A program made the position numbers and the translations under genes. Source: Nannochloropsis oceanica (lineage: Eukaryota; Sar; Eustigmatophyceae; Eustigmatales; Monodopsidaceae). Taken from it: DNA of 64,000 nucleotides. Shown one piece after another: positions 12,087-26,274 of the stretch (its first letter is position 1; the number at the start of each line of letters is the position of its first letter). Location of the stretch: positions 62,001 to 126,000 of the forward strand of contig CP038118.1 in NCBI GenBank assembly GCA_004519485.1. Direction: 5' to 3'. The notes under the pieces were generated by a model. It saw only the letters and a program-made list of their open reading frames with translations, was not told where the DNA came from and made no database searches.

Positions 12087-12806
12087 GAGGCGGCGGCGGG
12101 AAGACGTGCGCGGGAAAGTTTTGTTGTTGTCGGCGTCGGACACCCTGTTGTTTGTGAAAAGGGCATGGGAAAGATACTGGGTGGTAAGTATGTGCTCATG
12201 CATGTACTAATGGGCTTATAGATGTGGCATGCTCGCCTCAAGGCTTGGAGGCGGTGGTTCTGGCCTTGACGAACGCCCGACCGCGGCAGAACACAAATTT
12301 GAGGTGCAAATCAGGGTCGATACCAGGGTTAGGGCCAAAAACACCCAAACAGCAGCACCACCATGCACTCGGCCGCTTGCGTAAAGGGGGAAGCCATGAA
12401 CATTGACTTGGATGTAAGACTCAATAGTTGTGCTTGACCGTGGCTTGTCAGGATGGTCTGATTGTTGTTGATGTGGGCACTAAGGTGGAGCGGACCGCGC
12501 CAACGACCGGCCTGATTTCAAACTTAAAGAAGGGCACACCGCACAACGCGCTAGGAAGACGCATTTTCCTTAAGGCCCAGCCAGGAAAGAATTTAAAAAA
12601 AGGTCGTTCGTACCGTGACGTGCGACTGGTTCTTGGGTAGGCGGCGTTGCAAAAGCAAAAAAGGATTACTTGCTTCTGCTCGCTGGATCTTATTAGATGA
12701 TCCAGGCTCTTGGTTGTTAAAAGCAGGACAACGCTGCTAATTCACTTTCTTTATATACATGTCCTAAACTCCCATCTCCTGCCATCCTCTCCTCATCCCC
12801 TGCCCC
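12087..12806. other. Spacer with unassigned open frames
   Basis: About 720 bases between the 5' end of the telobox gene and the 3' end of the leucine-rich-repeat gene. Two plus-strand stretches, 12224-12406 and 12428-12640, have balanced base composition and could be coding (for example DGLIVVDVGTKVERTAPTTG). They have no clear splice links or family resemblance, so I do not call a gene. Confidence 0.35.
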
Positions 12807-15800
12807 TCACTGCACCTCCAACATCACCAAATTGGCGGGCACTCCATCCATGAACCGCGTATAAGTCTCCATCGCCCCCGTCCCCTCCCTCCCTCCCTCC
12901 CTCCCTCCCTCCCTCCCTTCTCCTTCATCCCCAAGCCCTTCCATCGCTGCCACTGCTGGCAACGTTCCCGTGGACATAGATGCAGAAGGAAGGAGGGAAG
13001 GAGGGAGAGAGGGAGGGGGTTCGGAGAGGACAACATGGGGACCAAAGCCCATGCCCCGGAGGCAGACGCGGATACGAGGGCCGGGGGTGTGTGCGTGGTG
13101 GAGGAGGGCGACTGCCCTGTACACGTCACGAGGCTTCAGAGCATTGGAATCGAGGAGGAGGACTTCAAGGGAAGGGCAGACGCGACGCAGGACGAGGGAG
13201 GAGAGGAAGGAGAGGACGGTAAAGGGAGGGAGGGCGTTGGCACTGGGTGGAATGGAGAGGGAAGGGGGAGGGAGGAAGGGAGGGAGGAAGGGAGTGATGA
13301 GTGCCGCGTTCTTGGCCACTGCTCTTTCTCGCTACGATCGGCCATGCCCCTCTTTCCTTTCTCCCTCCCTCCCTTCCCTCCTCCTCACCTTAAGCGCAAC
13401 TCCCGAAGCTTTCCACATCGTCCCTCGTCCAATGCCTCCCTCAGGCTCTCCCCCACTCCCTCCCCGAGCACAAGCCACGACAGGTCCAAAAATTCTAGAG
13501 AGCCACCTCCTCCCCTCCTCACGAAATCGACCAGCGTTGCCATGGTCGTCTTCCCTCCCGTTAACGTGGCAGCCGACAGGGCCAGGTGCGTGATCGCGGG
13601 CAGTCCTCCCTCCCCCCCTTCCTCCCTCCCTCCCTCCCCCCCTGCCTCTGAGGTGGGGGCTTGATGGATCTCTGAGAGAATATCAGCGAGGCCGACGGGG
13701 CCGATGCAGCCACCGGGAAGATAGAGATGACGCAGGTGCCTAGGGAGGGAGGGAAGGAGGGAGGGAAGATTGGTAGAACCACATTTAGTTTTGATATGAC
13801 TTTCCCTCCTTCCCTCCTCCCCCCCTTCCCTCCTCTCCCTCCTTGCTTACCTATGTTTGCTTTGACGGAAAGCGGCGGCCAGCTGACTCACCCCGCCATC
13901 TGTGATGCAAAGAGACCCACAATTTAGCTCCTCCAGAAGGGGAGAGCCGCCTGGAGGTGGAGGAGGAAGAAAGGGAGGGGTGAGGGCGAGGATGGGAAAT
14001 AGTTGGAGGGGTGGGAAGAGGTGAAGGAATAGTAGAAAGGGAGGAGGAGGAGGAGGAGGTGGTAGAGGTGGTTTTTGAGCGACGATCCAAAGGACATGGG
14101 CCACCCACGCAACCGGGGCAAGCGAGGAAGGAAGGGAGGAAGGGAGGGAGGGAAAGAGGGAGGGAGGGAGGGAGGGAGGGAAAGAGGGAGGGAGGAAGGG
14201 AGGAGGGAGGGAGGGAAGGAGGGCAACGCGTCGATGGACGTACCTGCGGACAAGGCTTGAGCGACACTACGGAGGGCGAGGCCGCCAGCAGAGCCCGCGC
14301 GTGGCAGCTGGAACTTTTTCATAAATGAGAAACCCTGCATTATATGTAGATATATATTGAATTATTTTCATACAGGTACAAGTATACAATTTTATGAGTC
14401 AAATGGACATACACATACATTCATACATTTACACGTATGCATGATGTATCTATGTGTGTGTAGGAGGAGTTATAGTTGTTTTCCTCCCTCCCGCCCGCCC
14501 TCCCTCCCTCCCTCCCTCCCTCCCTCCCTCCCTCGGTACCTCCGGGCCCAGGAGAGTGGCCACGCCCCTCGTCCAGCCCACGGGGGAGGCGGCGGTGCTG
14601 GCGAGACTCAGGTGATGAAGGAGGGGGCAGCCGGCAGGCAGATAGTCGGCAAGGGCTGCAAGGAGGGAGGGAGGGAGGGAGGGAGGGAGGGAGGGAGGGA
14701 GGGAGGGGACGTCCGTGAGAAACAGGTGGTGCATTTTAATTTCGTTCAAGGCTTCCTTGCTGTTGTAACTACACCAGGGGGGAGGGAGGGAGGGAGGGAG
14801 GGAAGGAGGGAGGGAGAGAGGGAAGGAAGGGAGGGAAGAAGGGAGGATAGGAAGGGTACTTGCCGATTATGCCTGCATCGCCCACTCCACACGCGGTGAG
14901 AACGAGAGATTCGAGGAAGGGACAGGCGGATGCTGGGGCGTGTCGGGCCGAGTGGCTCGATGATGCCGAGTGATGGGGAGGGAGGGAGGGAGGGAGGGAG
15001 GGAGGGGGGGCCATTCCTTCAGTGGCAGCGCCGGCTGTGGCGGCAGTGGCGGCTGCAATAGAGAGGAAGTAGATGGGATCGATATCGTCGTCGATTGCGG
15101 TACCTGTTGCTGCGGATACTGCCCTTGCTTCCCGTGCTGCTTCAAAGGAACCGGGAAGGAGCGAGGGAGGGAGGGGGGGAGGGTGGGAGGGGCCGAGGAG
15201 ACGGCCGTTGAACAGGGCCTTGGCTGTTGGGCGGGAGAGAGGGCGGAAGGGCGGGAGGGAGGAAGGGAAGTCAGTGCAAAGTTGGCATGGGCATCGCGCC
15301 ACCAAAATATAGCCTTCGTCCTTCCCCTCCCCTTCTCCCTCCCTCCCTCCCTCTCTCCCTCCCTCCCTCCCTCCCTACCAATATACGTCACGCCCGCGTC
15401 GCCAATGTCAGTGAAGGACAAGTCAAGTGTCTTCAAGTGGACGCAGCCCCCGCTAGCAAGGCCCATGGCAAGGGTGCGGGCACCCACCGGTCTGGGAGGG
15501 AGGGAGGGAGGGAGGGAGGGAAGGAGGGAAGGAGAGAATGAACGATCAGTGTACGCATGTCTTACGTATACTGTTCCTTCTTCCTCCCTCCTGCTTCTTT
15601 TACCGCAGCGATATATGAGGTCCAGCACCACGGCCACATCCAAGAGGGAGGGAGGTAAAAAGGGAGGAGGAAGCAACTCACCGTAAGGAGACGTCGGAGA
15701 GGTTCAAACTCAACAGCCGTCGGAGCAGTCCGTCTGCAAGCATGTCACTCACCACCCTCACCATACTGTACCCCGCGGGAGCATGCGGGACCGGGGAGGG

Positions 15801-16699
15801 AAGGGGGGAGGAAGGAGAAGGGCGGGCAGCGAAGGGCTGCGGGAGTGGGCTGGTTCGCAAGCCTTTGGTCGGAGCAGGGGCATGGCCCGCGTGAGGACGG
15901 ACCTTGTAAAGGAGGGTGGGAGGGAGGGAGGGAGAAATAGAGTAAGAGGAGGCATAGAGAAGGCTTGACGTGATGAGGATGAGTGGGTTGGGATATTTTA
16001 TGAGAGGTCCGTCTTGTCCTTGAGCGCGCAGTGACAGCCGTAACCGACGGATGCATCGCCCTCTCTCTTTCTCTCTCTCTCCCTCCCTCCCACCTTCCCT
16101 TCCTACCTTCAAATGGCGCAGTTGTGGCAAGCGTCGGACAAGACGACGCAAGCTGCCATAGTGATGCTGGGCGTAAGGCGCACCCACCTTGAGTGTAGAG
16201 ACGCACTGCCTGTAGTGGGCCAGAGACTAGGCATTTGGGGGAGGGAGGAGGGAGGAAATAAGGGGGGGAGGGAGGGAAGGATGGAGGATTGGAGGGTACA
16301 TATGGGTTGAAGACAAGAAATCACCAATATGACATGGTAATGCATGTTATATTGCCCACAAACGCCTCTATTCTTTGGCTCGGCAACACTCTTCAACCTC
16401 CCAATTCCTTGCGCTTCCTTCCGTACCTTTTGCAAGCCGGTCATGGTCAGACAATCCTTGGGCCCCAGGAAGGGACTGAAGAGAAAAGAAAACGTAGTAA
16501 GGCATGTCAAGGCGTGCGTAGGGACAGGCAACCCCTCCTCATGGTCCGGTAAAGACGAGGCTGAACTTGACATAGTGGCATCAGAAAGTAGCACAGCAGC
16601 TTCCCCTTGACTCGTGGTGTCGACTCTGGTGGACGCAGTCGGGCACGGAGAAAAAGACGCCGCAACTGGAGGCAGCGTGTTTGGTGGCATTAAAACCAT
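12807..16699 (-). CDS. Leucine-rich-repeat (RNI-like) protein, many exons
   Basis: A minus-strand series of short exons, each carrying LRR-like sequence. Trusted pieces are 16699-16427 (start MVLMPPNTLPPV), 16226-16107 (VSTLKV and LPQLRHLK), part of 15901-15682 (LLSLNLSDVSLR), 15491-15379 (LKTLDLSFTDIGDAGVTYI), 15223-14860 (FLESLVLTACGVGDAGIIG), 14768-14540 (LLHHLSLAST), 14313-14244, 13950-13851 (LEELNCGSLCITDGGVSQL), 13739-13389 (HLRHLYLPGGCIG, LEFLDLSWLVLGEGV) and about 13320-12807 (SLEVLLLDSNALKPRDV). The stop follows NLVMLEVQ. Such repeats fold into a horseshoe for protein binding, and the pattern is the ribonuclease-inhibitor type. I see no F-box, NACHT or kinase domain, so the role is unknown. 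Exons near 16080-15960 and 14130-14000 are uncertain, and the full frame was not assembled. Confidence 0.62.
13610..13652 (-). repeat. GGGA repeat kept in frame inside an LRR exon
   Basis: Within the exon 13739-13389 the purine repeat that normally marks introns is read through in frame as [13 protein letters not shown] between two clear LRR segments. No splice signals in matching phase flank it, and the frame runs unbroken across it, so it is most simply coding. Confidence 0.55.
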
Positions 16700-18333
16700 T
16701 GTCGTCGCTGTGAGGGGTCTGATGACCTGTGTCGGGTGCGTGTTGGTGCGGGTTGGCACTGCGTCCTTTCTTGCATTGAGGAAGCAGTTGCTGGGAGACC
16801 TTTTCTTTGGGTCATGTTTTTTTTTACTTTTCCACACGTAGCACTCGTATCAACCCATACATGGCCCACAATAGAAATGTACTGTATGCATCTACATGAA
16901 AAGGTAGCCTGGATCACGCGCCTTTGATTGGCCAAAGCTGTGGCGTCTTTTCTCACACTTCCCACACCCTTGAGTTAACCATGGGCCAAGAGCACCGTCC
17001 GTGAGTTGTGAGCGATGAAGGAAATGCTCTGTTTCGCTTATACAAAATCACAAATATAAACCACAATGACCCCAAAATGGAAGGAAATGAAAGTTTAAGA
17101 TACAATATGGTTGATCTTTATTCTTCAAAAGTTAGCGGGGGGTTGAGCAGGCCTACATTGTTCTCCCTCCTCCCATGCTGCCTTATCGCATAACTCCTCC
17201 TGCAAAATTTAGTCAGAACGCGCAAGTTTCTTTCCAAAACACATCACGCATTGTGGTATTACAAGTTCCTTCAGTCGCCGGAGCACAGGATCAAGTATTC
17301 GGCGGTATCCGCCTGGATATCATCGGAGAACGGCGGCAGGCTAGACTTTTCGCTTGGAGAGCTGGGCTGCACAGATTCAACCGATCGCTTACTATCTAAT
17401 AGAAGAGGAAATGTCAGTCTCAAAAAATGCTCTCTGAATAGAAAGGGGAATTGAAAGAGTGAATCTGCGGCATTTCATTCGCCTGTAAAGATCGGGCAAA
17501 GACCCCTGTCTTGGGGGGATGCCGCTCCAAGGCACCCACATCTTTTACTTTCGACCTCCAAACTCTCTTTGCATGCCAGAAATATGGGATGAAGAACCGT
17601 GAGTCGTATAAGGTAGGCGTTGCGGGAAAATTGTCTACCTGAAAAAACTCAAAAGCCACGTCAAATCAGAGTCAGAGTGCGAGATCCCCAAAGTATATAT
17701 CAGTAAGTGTCGACGACAGTGCTCCAATGCCACGGTCTTCCCTACCATTTAATATTCATTCAAGAGTATTTTCTGGTACAAATAATCATTGAAAGCGCCC
17801 TCTCTTGAAAAATGTGAATGAAAAAAGGAGTGCGGAAGGCAAGTCAAGCTACGCCATACCAATGAGGATTTGACTCGTTTGCTCCTCACCAAATATACCC
17901 CCCAAATCCAGAGGGAGATCTTAAGAAGCGCGCCGTACACACGACGATAATGCATGCTATCCGGCGAAGTAGGACAAAACAGGCAGTCCATCATATTGTG
18001 CTACTGGTCTGGTGCACTTCAGTTGTTGCCTTTCTTATCCAAGGGGAGGCAGTGTCGCCTCGAGTTCAAACACTCAAACCAATCCATCAACTGACACCAA
18101 AACCGTTTGCTCTGCCGCGGGAAGCACAGATACTGCAAAGGCACGACCTTGCGGTGCACGGGAAACAAGCTTCAGGATTGGGTCTTTTTCTCTTATTTTG
18201 CCCCTCTTTTCTTTCGTGATTCATGTTCTTACGTTTTCACCTCACGCACTCGAACAACGTCCAACGATCTCCAATCGTCCCTCGACTCATATATGAACAA
18301 ACGAAGACCCCACATCCTCACACGCGCTACAGC
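16700..18333. other. Divergent intergenic region, no gene recognised
   Basis: Lies between the start of the LRR gene (-) and the start of the SWEET gene (+), so both promoters should be here. A CCAAT-type box (ATTGGCCAA on the plus strand, near 16927-16935) sits about 230 bases upstream of the LRR start. Minus-strand frames at 17420-17659 and 17749-17994 have non-repetitive protein-like composition but match no family I know. Confidence 0.4.
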
Positions 18334-20786
18334 ATGGCAACCGTGGTTTACGGGACCATCTTCCCCTTTGTGGGGACTGTCCTTGCTTGGATCCTCAGCA
18401 TCGCTCCCATTTCGGCCATTAGGGTGAGTAGTTCTCTTGGGTGGTGATTCTGGGGTGGCCCGGTGTGGTGGGGATGGGGACATGGGGGGACTGTAATGCG
18501 TGGTATAGGGAAGGCAGAAAAAGTGTAAGTGGGCATGTAGGAAGAATATAAGTACCTACGAATTGACATTTAAATCTGTGCCTTTGATGTTGTCATCCGG
18601 GTGCGTGTGGTAGTGGTGGGGGAGGGATAATGAGATGGCGGAATGACTAAATAATCGGTGGAGGGCGTAGTATAAGTAGGAGACGGTGTAGGCGTCAAGA
18701 TTTGACGTCTCAGGCTGGTATTAGGATAGGACTGAAGGAGAAAGTACACAAAGGACATTGAGCACAAAAGGGGATATGCAATCGCTATAGGTGCATGCAG
18801 CGAAAGTGGCCCGTCTTGCCCACATGTCAACACGTAAATTTTACAGAGCCTAGGCTAGAATTGAAGCGACACACACTACTATCGCAATATTTGACAGCCC
18901 TGGGAATACTCAGACAGAGATCGTAGTCACAGAACGCACAAAAGGCTTTGCTTTCATGTATAAGTGCTTCCACGGTGATATACGGTATGCCTTGAATGCT
19001 GACCCGATCACCTCTGTAATTCTTAGACCGTGGGTGGCTCCAAGCCGACTTTGCTGGGCGTCAGGATTTCATAGGGTGTGCACAACTCGCTTGCTACAAT
19101 CGAGAATCCTTGCACTTCTTCTCCTGCGCACCCTCTTTCTCAAGTCATGCCACTTCTGTTCATTCATCCTCATTTCCTCTCTTCTCTCCCTTTTCGTCAC
19201 TCAGGCCGCTGAACCCACGGGCAACCTGGGTAGCTTTAATCCCTTCCCATCTACCATCTTTCTTGCCCAATCGATCACATGGTTTATCTACGGCTGCGCG
19301 AAGGTGAGGGAGGAAGGGAGGGTGGGAAGGAGGGAGCAAAGGTAGATGTAGGGGTGGCACAGATCCAGAAGGACCGTTATCCCCTTTTCACACGCATCCA
19401 CTCCCACCACCTCCTCCCCTCCCTTCCTCCCCCCCTCCCTTCCAGCTGCTGTTCTTTGTTATCCTCTCCAACGGCATCTCCATCCTCATTCTCCTATACA
19501 TGGTCCTCCGCTGCTACCGTCTCTCCTCCCCCTCCCTCAGGGTGCAGCTCGATTACGTTCTTTTCCCGCTTTTGAGTCTGAACATGTTGTACGTGCTGCT
19601 CCTGACGGGCATGGAGGGAAGTGGGCCGATGATGGAGCAAGTGATTGGGTAAGAAAGGAAAACAGGAAGGGAAAGAGGAGGGAAGGAACGAAGGAAGGGA
19701 GCGAGAGAGGGAGGGAGGGAGGAAGGGAGGGAGGGAGGAAGGGAGGGAGGGAGAGAGGGAGGAAGAGCTTTCCTGCGCTTGTTGCTCGGCAAGTACTCGT
19801 CCATACGCATGTATGCCTCTCCGGTCCATCACCTACTGTTATTGAAATACCAAGTCACATGACTATCTCCCCTCCCTCCCTCCCTCTCTCCCTCCATGCC
19901 AGAGTAACGGCCGTATCCTTGAACACGATCATGTATGCGGCGCCGCTTTCCTCCATGATCACCGTCGTCAAGACAAGAAATGCGTCGTCCATCTACTTTC
20001 CTTGGGCCATGGGTTCAGTGCTGTGCTCTACGTGCTGGGCAATCTATGGTTTATTTGGCGTGCATGATGTAAGGAGGAGGGAGGGGGCGGGGGGATGGGC
20101 GGGAGGAAGAGAGGGAAAGAGAGAGGGAGGGCAGTAGAGAGAGAAAGCGCGCTCACTAACCCCTCCATGCCTCTCCTATTCACGTCTCATCCCGACCCTG
20201 CTACGTTTAGATCCTGGTTGCGCTCCCCAACATCGTGGGGCTCCTTCTCGGTGCCCTCCAGCTGACGCTCTACGCCATCTACCGCACCGTACACGTACCG
20301 GCTGCCCGGGGGGACGACGGCCCAAAGGAGTGGAAGCCTGTAGACACACCTGTCACCATCGGCTCCTCCACCACCACCTCCATTACTACCTCTTCTTCCT
20401 CCTCCTCCTTTTCCTCCAGCAGCATTGACTCCTCTCTGAACGCCAATGCACACACCATTCCCCTTTCCCTGTCGAGGAGGCTATCGGTATCCCTTGGGAT
20501 GGGAGGGCCGGCGGCAAAGCATCTGCTTGTAAGGAAGGGAAGACAAAGAAGAGAGAAAGCAAGGGAGGGGAATGGGAGCCTCGGGGAAGCTGGCTCAGCT
20601 GTGATGGAAATAGACGGGGGAAAAATGTTTGCGCATCAGCCTCCATTTACTCTGTTTAAGTTAGGGGGAAGCTCTTTTCCTCACCCTTCCTCTCTTCCCC
20701 TTTTTACTCTTTTACCTCCACACAGGCGCGGAATGACGCATGCGAGGACCTTCATCAGGATATGGTCTTGGAGATTGGCAGGGTAG
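18334..20786 (+). CDS. SWEET (MtN3/saliva) sugar transporter
   Basis: Exons 18334-18423, 19205-19303, 19446-19648, 19903-20068 and 20211-20786 give 377 residues in frame. The first MtN3 triple-helix bundle runs from GTIFPFVGTVLAWILS through STIFLAQSITWFIYGC. A linker helix follows, then the second bundle, from SLNTIMYAAPLSSM through YFPWAMGSVLCSTCWAIYG to LPNIVGLLLGALQLTLYAIY. The second repeat carries the family's usual P..NT/PLS..V..T....F.P/PN..G signatures. SWEETs passively move sugars across the plasma membrane or internal membranes. The last 120 residues form a cytosolic Ser-rich tail (TTTSITTSSSSSS), long for the family (about 230-300 residues). A CACAG acceptor at about 20725 could open a different ending (ARNDACEDLHQDM onward), so the extreme C-terminus is uncertain. 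The first intron (780 bases) is unusually long and mostly non-repetitive. Confidence 0.92.
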
Positions 20787-21665
20787 AGAAGGTAGAGGGG
20801 GTGGGATGGAGCGAGGGGGGGAAGGAAGAGAATCATGGATTAGGGGAGGGTACGGGGGTGCACCCGGCGGCATTTTAAGCGGAAATTCGGGCAGTGTAAA
20901 GATAGGAGAGGAGTGATAAGGCTTGTGTAGTAAGAAAATATTAGCTAGGCCGCCGAACGCAAGCGGGAGGGACGGAGAAATGATGGGAGGGAGAAAAAGA
21001 AAGGGACATCCGATCAATGGATATGTAGGCTAATAATTATTGTCCATGCGTAAATGATTGTGGAGTCACACAAAGTTGTAGATAAAAAGAAACTGAAGAA
21101 GACGAAGAGAAAGATCGGGAGAGGGAGGAGGAGGAGGGAGAAGAGGAGGAGGAGAAATAAGAGAAGGTAAAAGGCCAATGTAGATGACCTTCCTGAAGGG
21201 TGAGGAGAATATTTGGTTTTCCTTTCTCTATTCACCCCTTTCTCCATTCATGCGTAGAACGAGAGCATCATTTCGAAATAGAGAGCTGAAAGAGATAGGG
21301 ACACGACAGCCATAAGGAAAGAAGATAGACAACAACAAGGACAACAGAATAAGTATACATGCCTGTCGCTGTCTTTTCGGGTCCCAATAATTTTACAATT
21401 GAAAGTGTGGTTCTCATTCATGTTTGTGCTCCCAAGATGGGGCGCAGAGTTCTCAGTTTCCCTCCCCACATATTGAAGCCGCCAAGTCCACACGTCGGAA
21501 ATTCCCACTTCCAATGGCAATTAGGTAATTAAGAGGCCAATCCTGGCAACGGGAAAATTGTTCCGCTCCCCATTATCAATCCCCTGCCCCCAAAGCACTC
21601 TAACCACAAACAAATAACAAATGTTAATACCACACACCATCACGAGAAATCACACTAGACTCAAC
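20787..21665. other. No gene recognised
   Basis: The 3' flank of the SWEET gene followed by purine-rich DNA (20800-21170, GGA/AAG-rich) and about 400 bases of A+T-richer sequence leading to the decayed transposase. No coding potential is seen. Confidence 0.5.
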
Positions 21666-23480
21666 TCAGAACTCGTCCATGTCGTCCTCCTCGTCCTCCC
21701 GGGTCTTGTTACTGGGGTCCAGCTGGTGATACTTGTGGAAGTCCTCCGTGCGCCGCAAGCGCGGGGGAATTGCCTCCACCAGCTCCTCCTTGGAGAGCTC
21801 CGGGATGGTGGAGAGGGGCGGGATGAAGTCACGGTGGAGGTGAAGGAAGAGGATCATCTCCACATAGGCTGCCTATAGCACTGTCCGGCGGTTGGTGAGC
21901 AGGTTCGCAGCCATGCTGAAATCCCGCTCCAGGATGGCTGCCGACCCCGGCACCCCCAGGAGGCACCGAAACACCCGCGCCAATGCCGGGAGCTCGCGTG
22001 CCCCCTTCCCCTCCGCCTTCCCATCCGCATCACAAGCCCACAACTGAAGCATTTGCTGCCAGCCCCTGTGCTTCCACCCCTTCCCCTCATTCTTGCACCG
22101 CTCCCCGTACTCCTTGATGGTTGCCGGATCCACCTCTGCATCGCTATCGTCGGAGCCACTCTCCATTCCAAACAACGCCGCCCCTCCCGACGCAGGGCGT
22201 CTCGCAACCGCCCGCCCAAGCGTTAGCTGCATGAGTCCATCTCCCCCTCCGCCCCCAGCCTTCTCATTGCCGCACATGTCCTCCCCATCCCCGGCCGCCA
22301 ACACCACTTCCAGCTGCTTGACGATCACCCCCCGGATCTTCGCCTTGATAACCGCCGCCTCAGCGCTGGTGCACCACAGGTCCACCCACTTCATCTCTAA
22401 GTAGTATGGGTTCGCCATGGCTGCTGCACCATAGAGGTAGGAGCAGCTGGGGACGGGGTTGCGGTACCGCCCCTCCAGGAAGCGCTCCTCTATCTCGAAC
22501 CGCAGGCCCTCCCGCATCGCCAGCCCAATCTTCGTCATGTCCTGCGGCTGCCGCATGCGGTAGGCCCGCGCGATCTTGATCCCATCGTCGCTCTCCTCCA
22601 CGTCCGAGTTGTCGGACGTCGACGAGTTCAGGATCCGCTTCCCCAAGTCCACGAGACGGGGCGTCTCTGGGTCTTCCACGCGCAGGGGCTGGTTCGTGTC
22701 CAGGCTCGTTGCGAGGAGGGTATTAATGAGAAAGGGCACCCGCGCTCCCGTGGTCGAGTCCGAGGCCTGGAGCTCCTTCAGGACCACGTTGACTGGCTTC
22801 AGCACCACCAGGGCTTCCAGCATCTTCTTCCTTTGGTCCTTGACGGGGGCATGGATGTGGGCGTTGGAGCGCAAGAAGAGCCCCCGGAAGACACCCGTCC
22901 AAGACTCTAGTATGCGCTCGAAAACCATGACAGCAGAAGACCAGCGGTTCGGCGCCGTGTTCTTCAGCTCCAGTTGCTTCCCGTACATCTCCAGCTGCGC
23001 CTGAGTGACCTCCATCTGTTGGTTGCCGGCAGCTTCCCCGTCATGCGGGGCGGGCTTATTTTGGTGCTCAAAATATGATAGTAGGAAATGTCTTTTTGCC
23101 GGTGACAAGGCTCGTTATGGTGATTAAAACCCCAAAAAAGTAAAAGGAGCAAAAAACTTATATAACTTTCTGTATAGTCCGTAAATGTATCATTGTGCGA
23201 GATTGTGGTATCTACATCCCGCCCAAACACCAAATATACACCACGACAATGAAAACGCCAACGTACAGAAACCGCGCACCTTTGTAAGGGGTGACTTAGA
23301 GATAGAAACGACGATCTTGCGAATGGAGTGGAGCAGGTCGCGGCCAGACCGAAAGGCCCCGCCACCGGGCGGCGCCTCGTTGTCCTTCTTCTCCTCCTCC
23401 CCCTGGACTCCCGCGCCCTCATCGATCCCATGTCCCAGGGATTTGGTGATCGCGCGGTTCAGCATAATGAACACATACAA
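21666..23480 (-). mobile_element. hAT-family DNA transposon remnant (transposase C-terminal two thirds)
   Basis: Minus-strand transposase pieces. The upper piece, 23480-23280, contains MLNRAITKSLGHGI and LLHSIRKIVVSISKSPLTK, the middle region of hAT transposases. A plausible intron (donor GTGCGC, acceptor CACTCAG) leads to 23000-21873, with NRWSSAVMVFERILESW and, near the end, LARVFRCLLGVPGSAAILER then DFSMAANLLTNRRTVL. This is the hAT C-terminal dimerisation motif (the SERDFS-like block). A TAG stop at about 21873 interrupts it; the frame continues as AAYVEMILFLHLHRDF to 21666, so the domain was originally intact. The N-terminal BED zinc finger and the expected C..H..N motif before LNRA are absent: the sequence changes character above 23480. 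I could not identify terminal inverted repeats or a target-site duplication. It looks non-autonomous and moderately old. Confidence 0.8.
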
Positions 23481-24424
23481 TTAGAAATATTTGGTCGCCA
23501 ATTACAATTGGTTGCCAGGCCGACCGATAGTGACCAAATATTTGGACCATTTGCATGATCACACAGCATTTTTTAGGCAATTGTATTTGGTATTTACTTT
23601 CAATGACAGATTCAAATGGATATAGTTATCCACTCCACCAATTGTCCAAGTAATTAGCCTCAGAGGCCAAATATTTGTCTGACGTGTGGCCGGGGTACCG
23701 GCCCCCACAGGATTTTCACGAGGGGTCCTGATATTTGCGTGCAGGACCAAATGAAAATGACATAAGCGCATATTCAATTCGGATCTTCCATGTGGTTTGT
23801 AATGCTTTTGAACATGATGAACTCGCAGGGACTACGACGCCTTTTCATTTTTTGGGAGTCTCCGCGTTCGTGGCTCGGCCAAATGCCTCAACAGGGCTCC
23901 GCCAAATCGTAGTGTTGAGAGGGAAGGGAAGGGAACAAGGGAAGGGGATTTTTTTAGACTGTCGGCGACAGGCAGACCTTCGCCACGAGAGCCAAACGCG
24001 AAGCGACCTATTGCCAGAGCATGAGTTCCTAGTTCCCTCCTTCGCCAGTCACAAACGTGAGGAAACATGGCTGGACAACGAGACAGACGATGCTTCCTTG
24101 TCCGGACAGACATACGCGGAAAAGACTCAGAAACACGGTTCGTTCTTACTTGAGATTGAGAACAAATGATAGTAGAAAAGAAAACGGGCGAACGGATCAA
24201 ACACGAACAGTTATTGGATGCACGCGTCTCGGTTTCCCTTTGCGTCGTGGTCGTACTCTTCTCTTTCATGCACCCCTCCCTCCCACACTCCTTTCGTACG
24301 CCGTCCTCTCGAAGGCTCTCATATTTCAGCGTTTTCCCTTCTTGAGAAGTAATGGTTTTGTGCATCCAATGTCATACGCTCATCCTCCTACCCTCCCTCT
24401 ATCTACCCCTCTTTCCTCCCTGCT
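23481..24424. other. Flank of the hAT remnant, no gene recognised
   Basis: Contains several short palindromes or near-palindromes (CCAAATATTTGG type at about 23503 and 23535, CCAATTACAATTGG near 23497) within 200 bases of the broken end of the transposase. They may be subterminal repeats of the old element. The remainder to 24424 is ordinary DNA with a 178-codon minus-strand frame (23832-24365) that has no family character. Confidence 0.4.
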
Positions 24425-26204
<1,780 letters not shown>

Positions 26205-26274
26205 CTGGAGGGAGGAGGGAGGGAGGGAGGGAGGAGGGAGAGGGAGGGAGAGAGGGAGGGAGAGAGGGAGGGAG

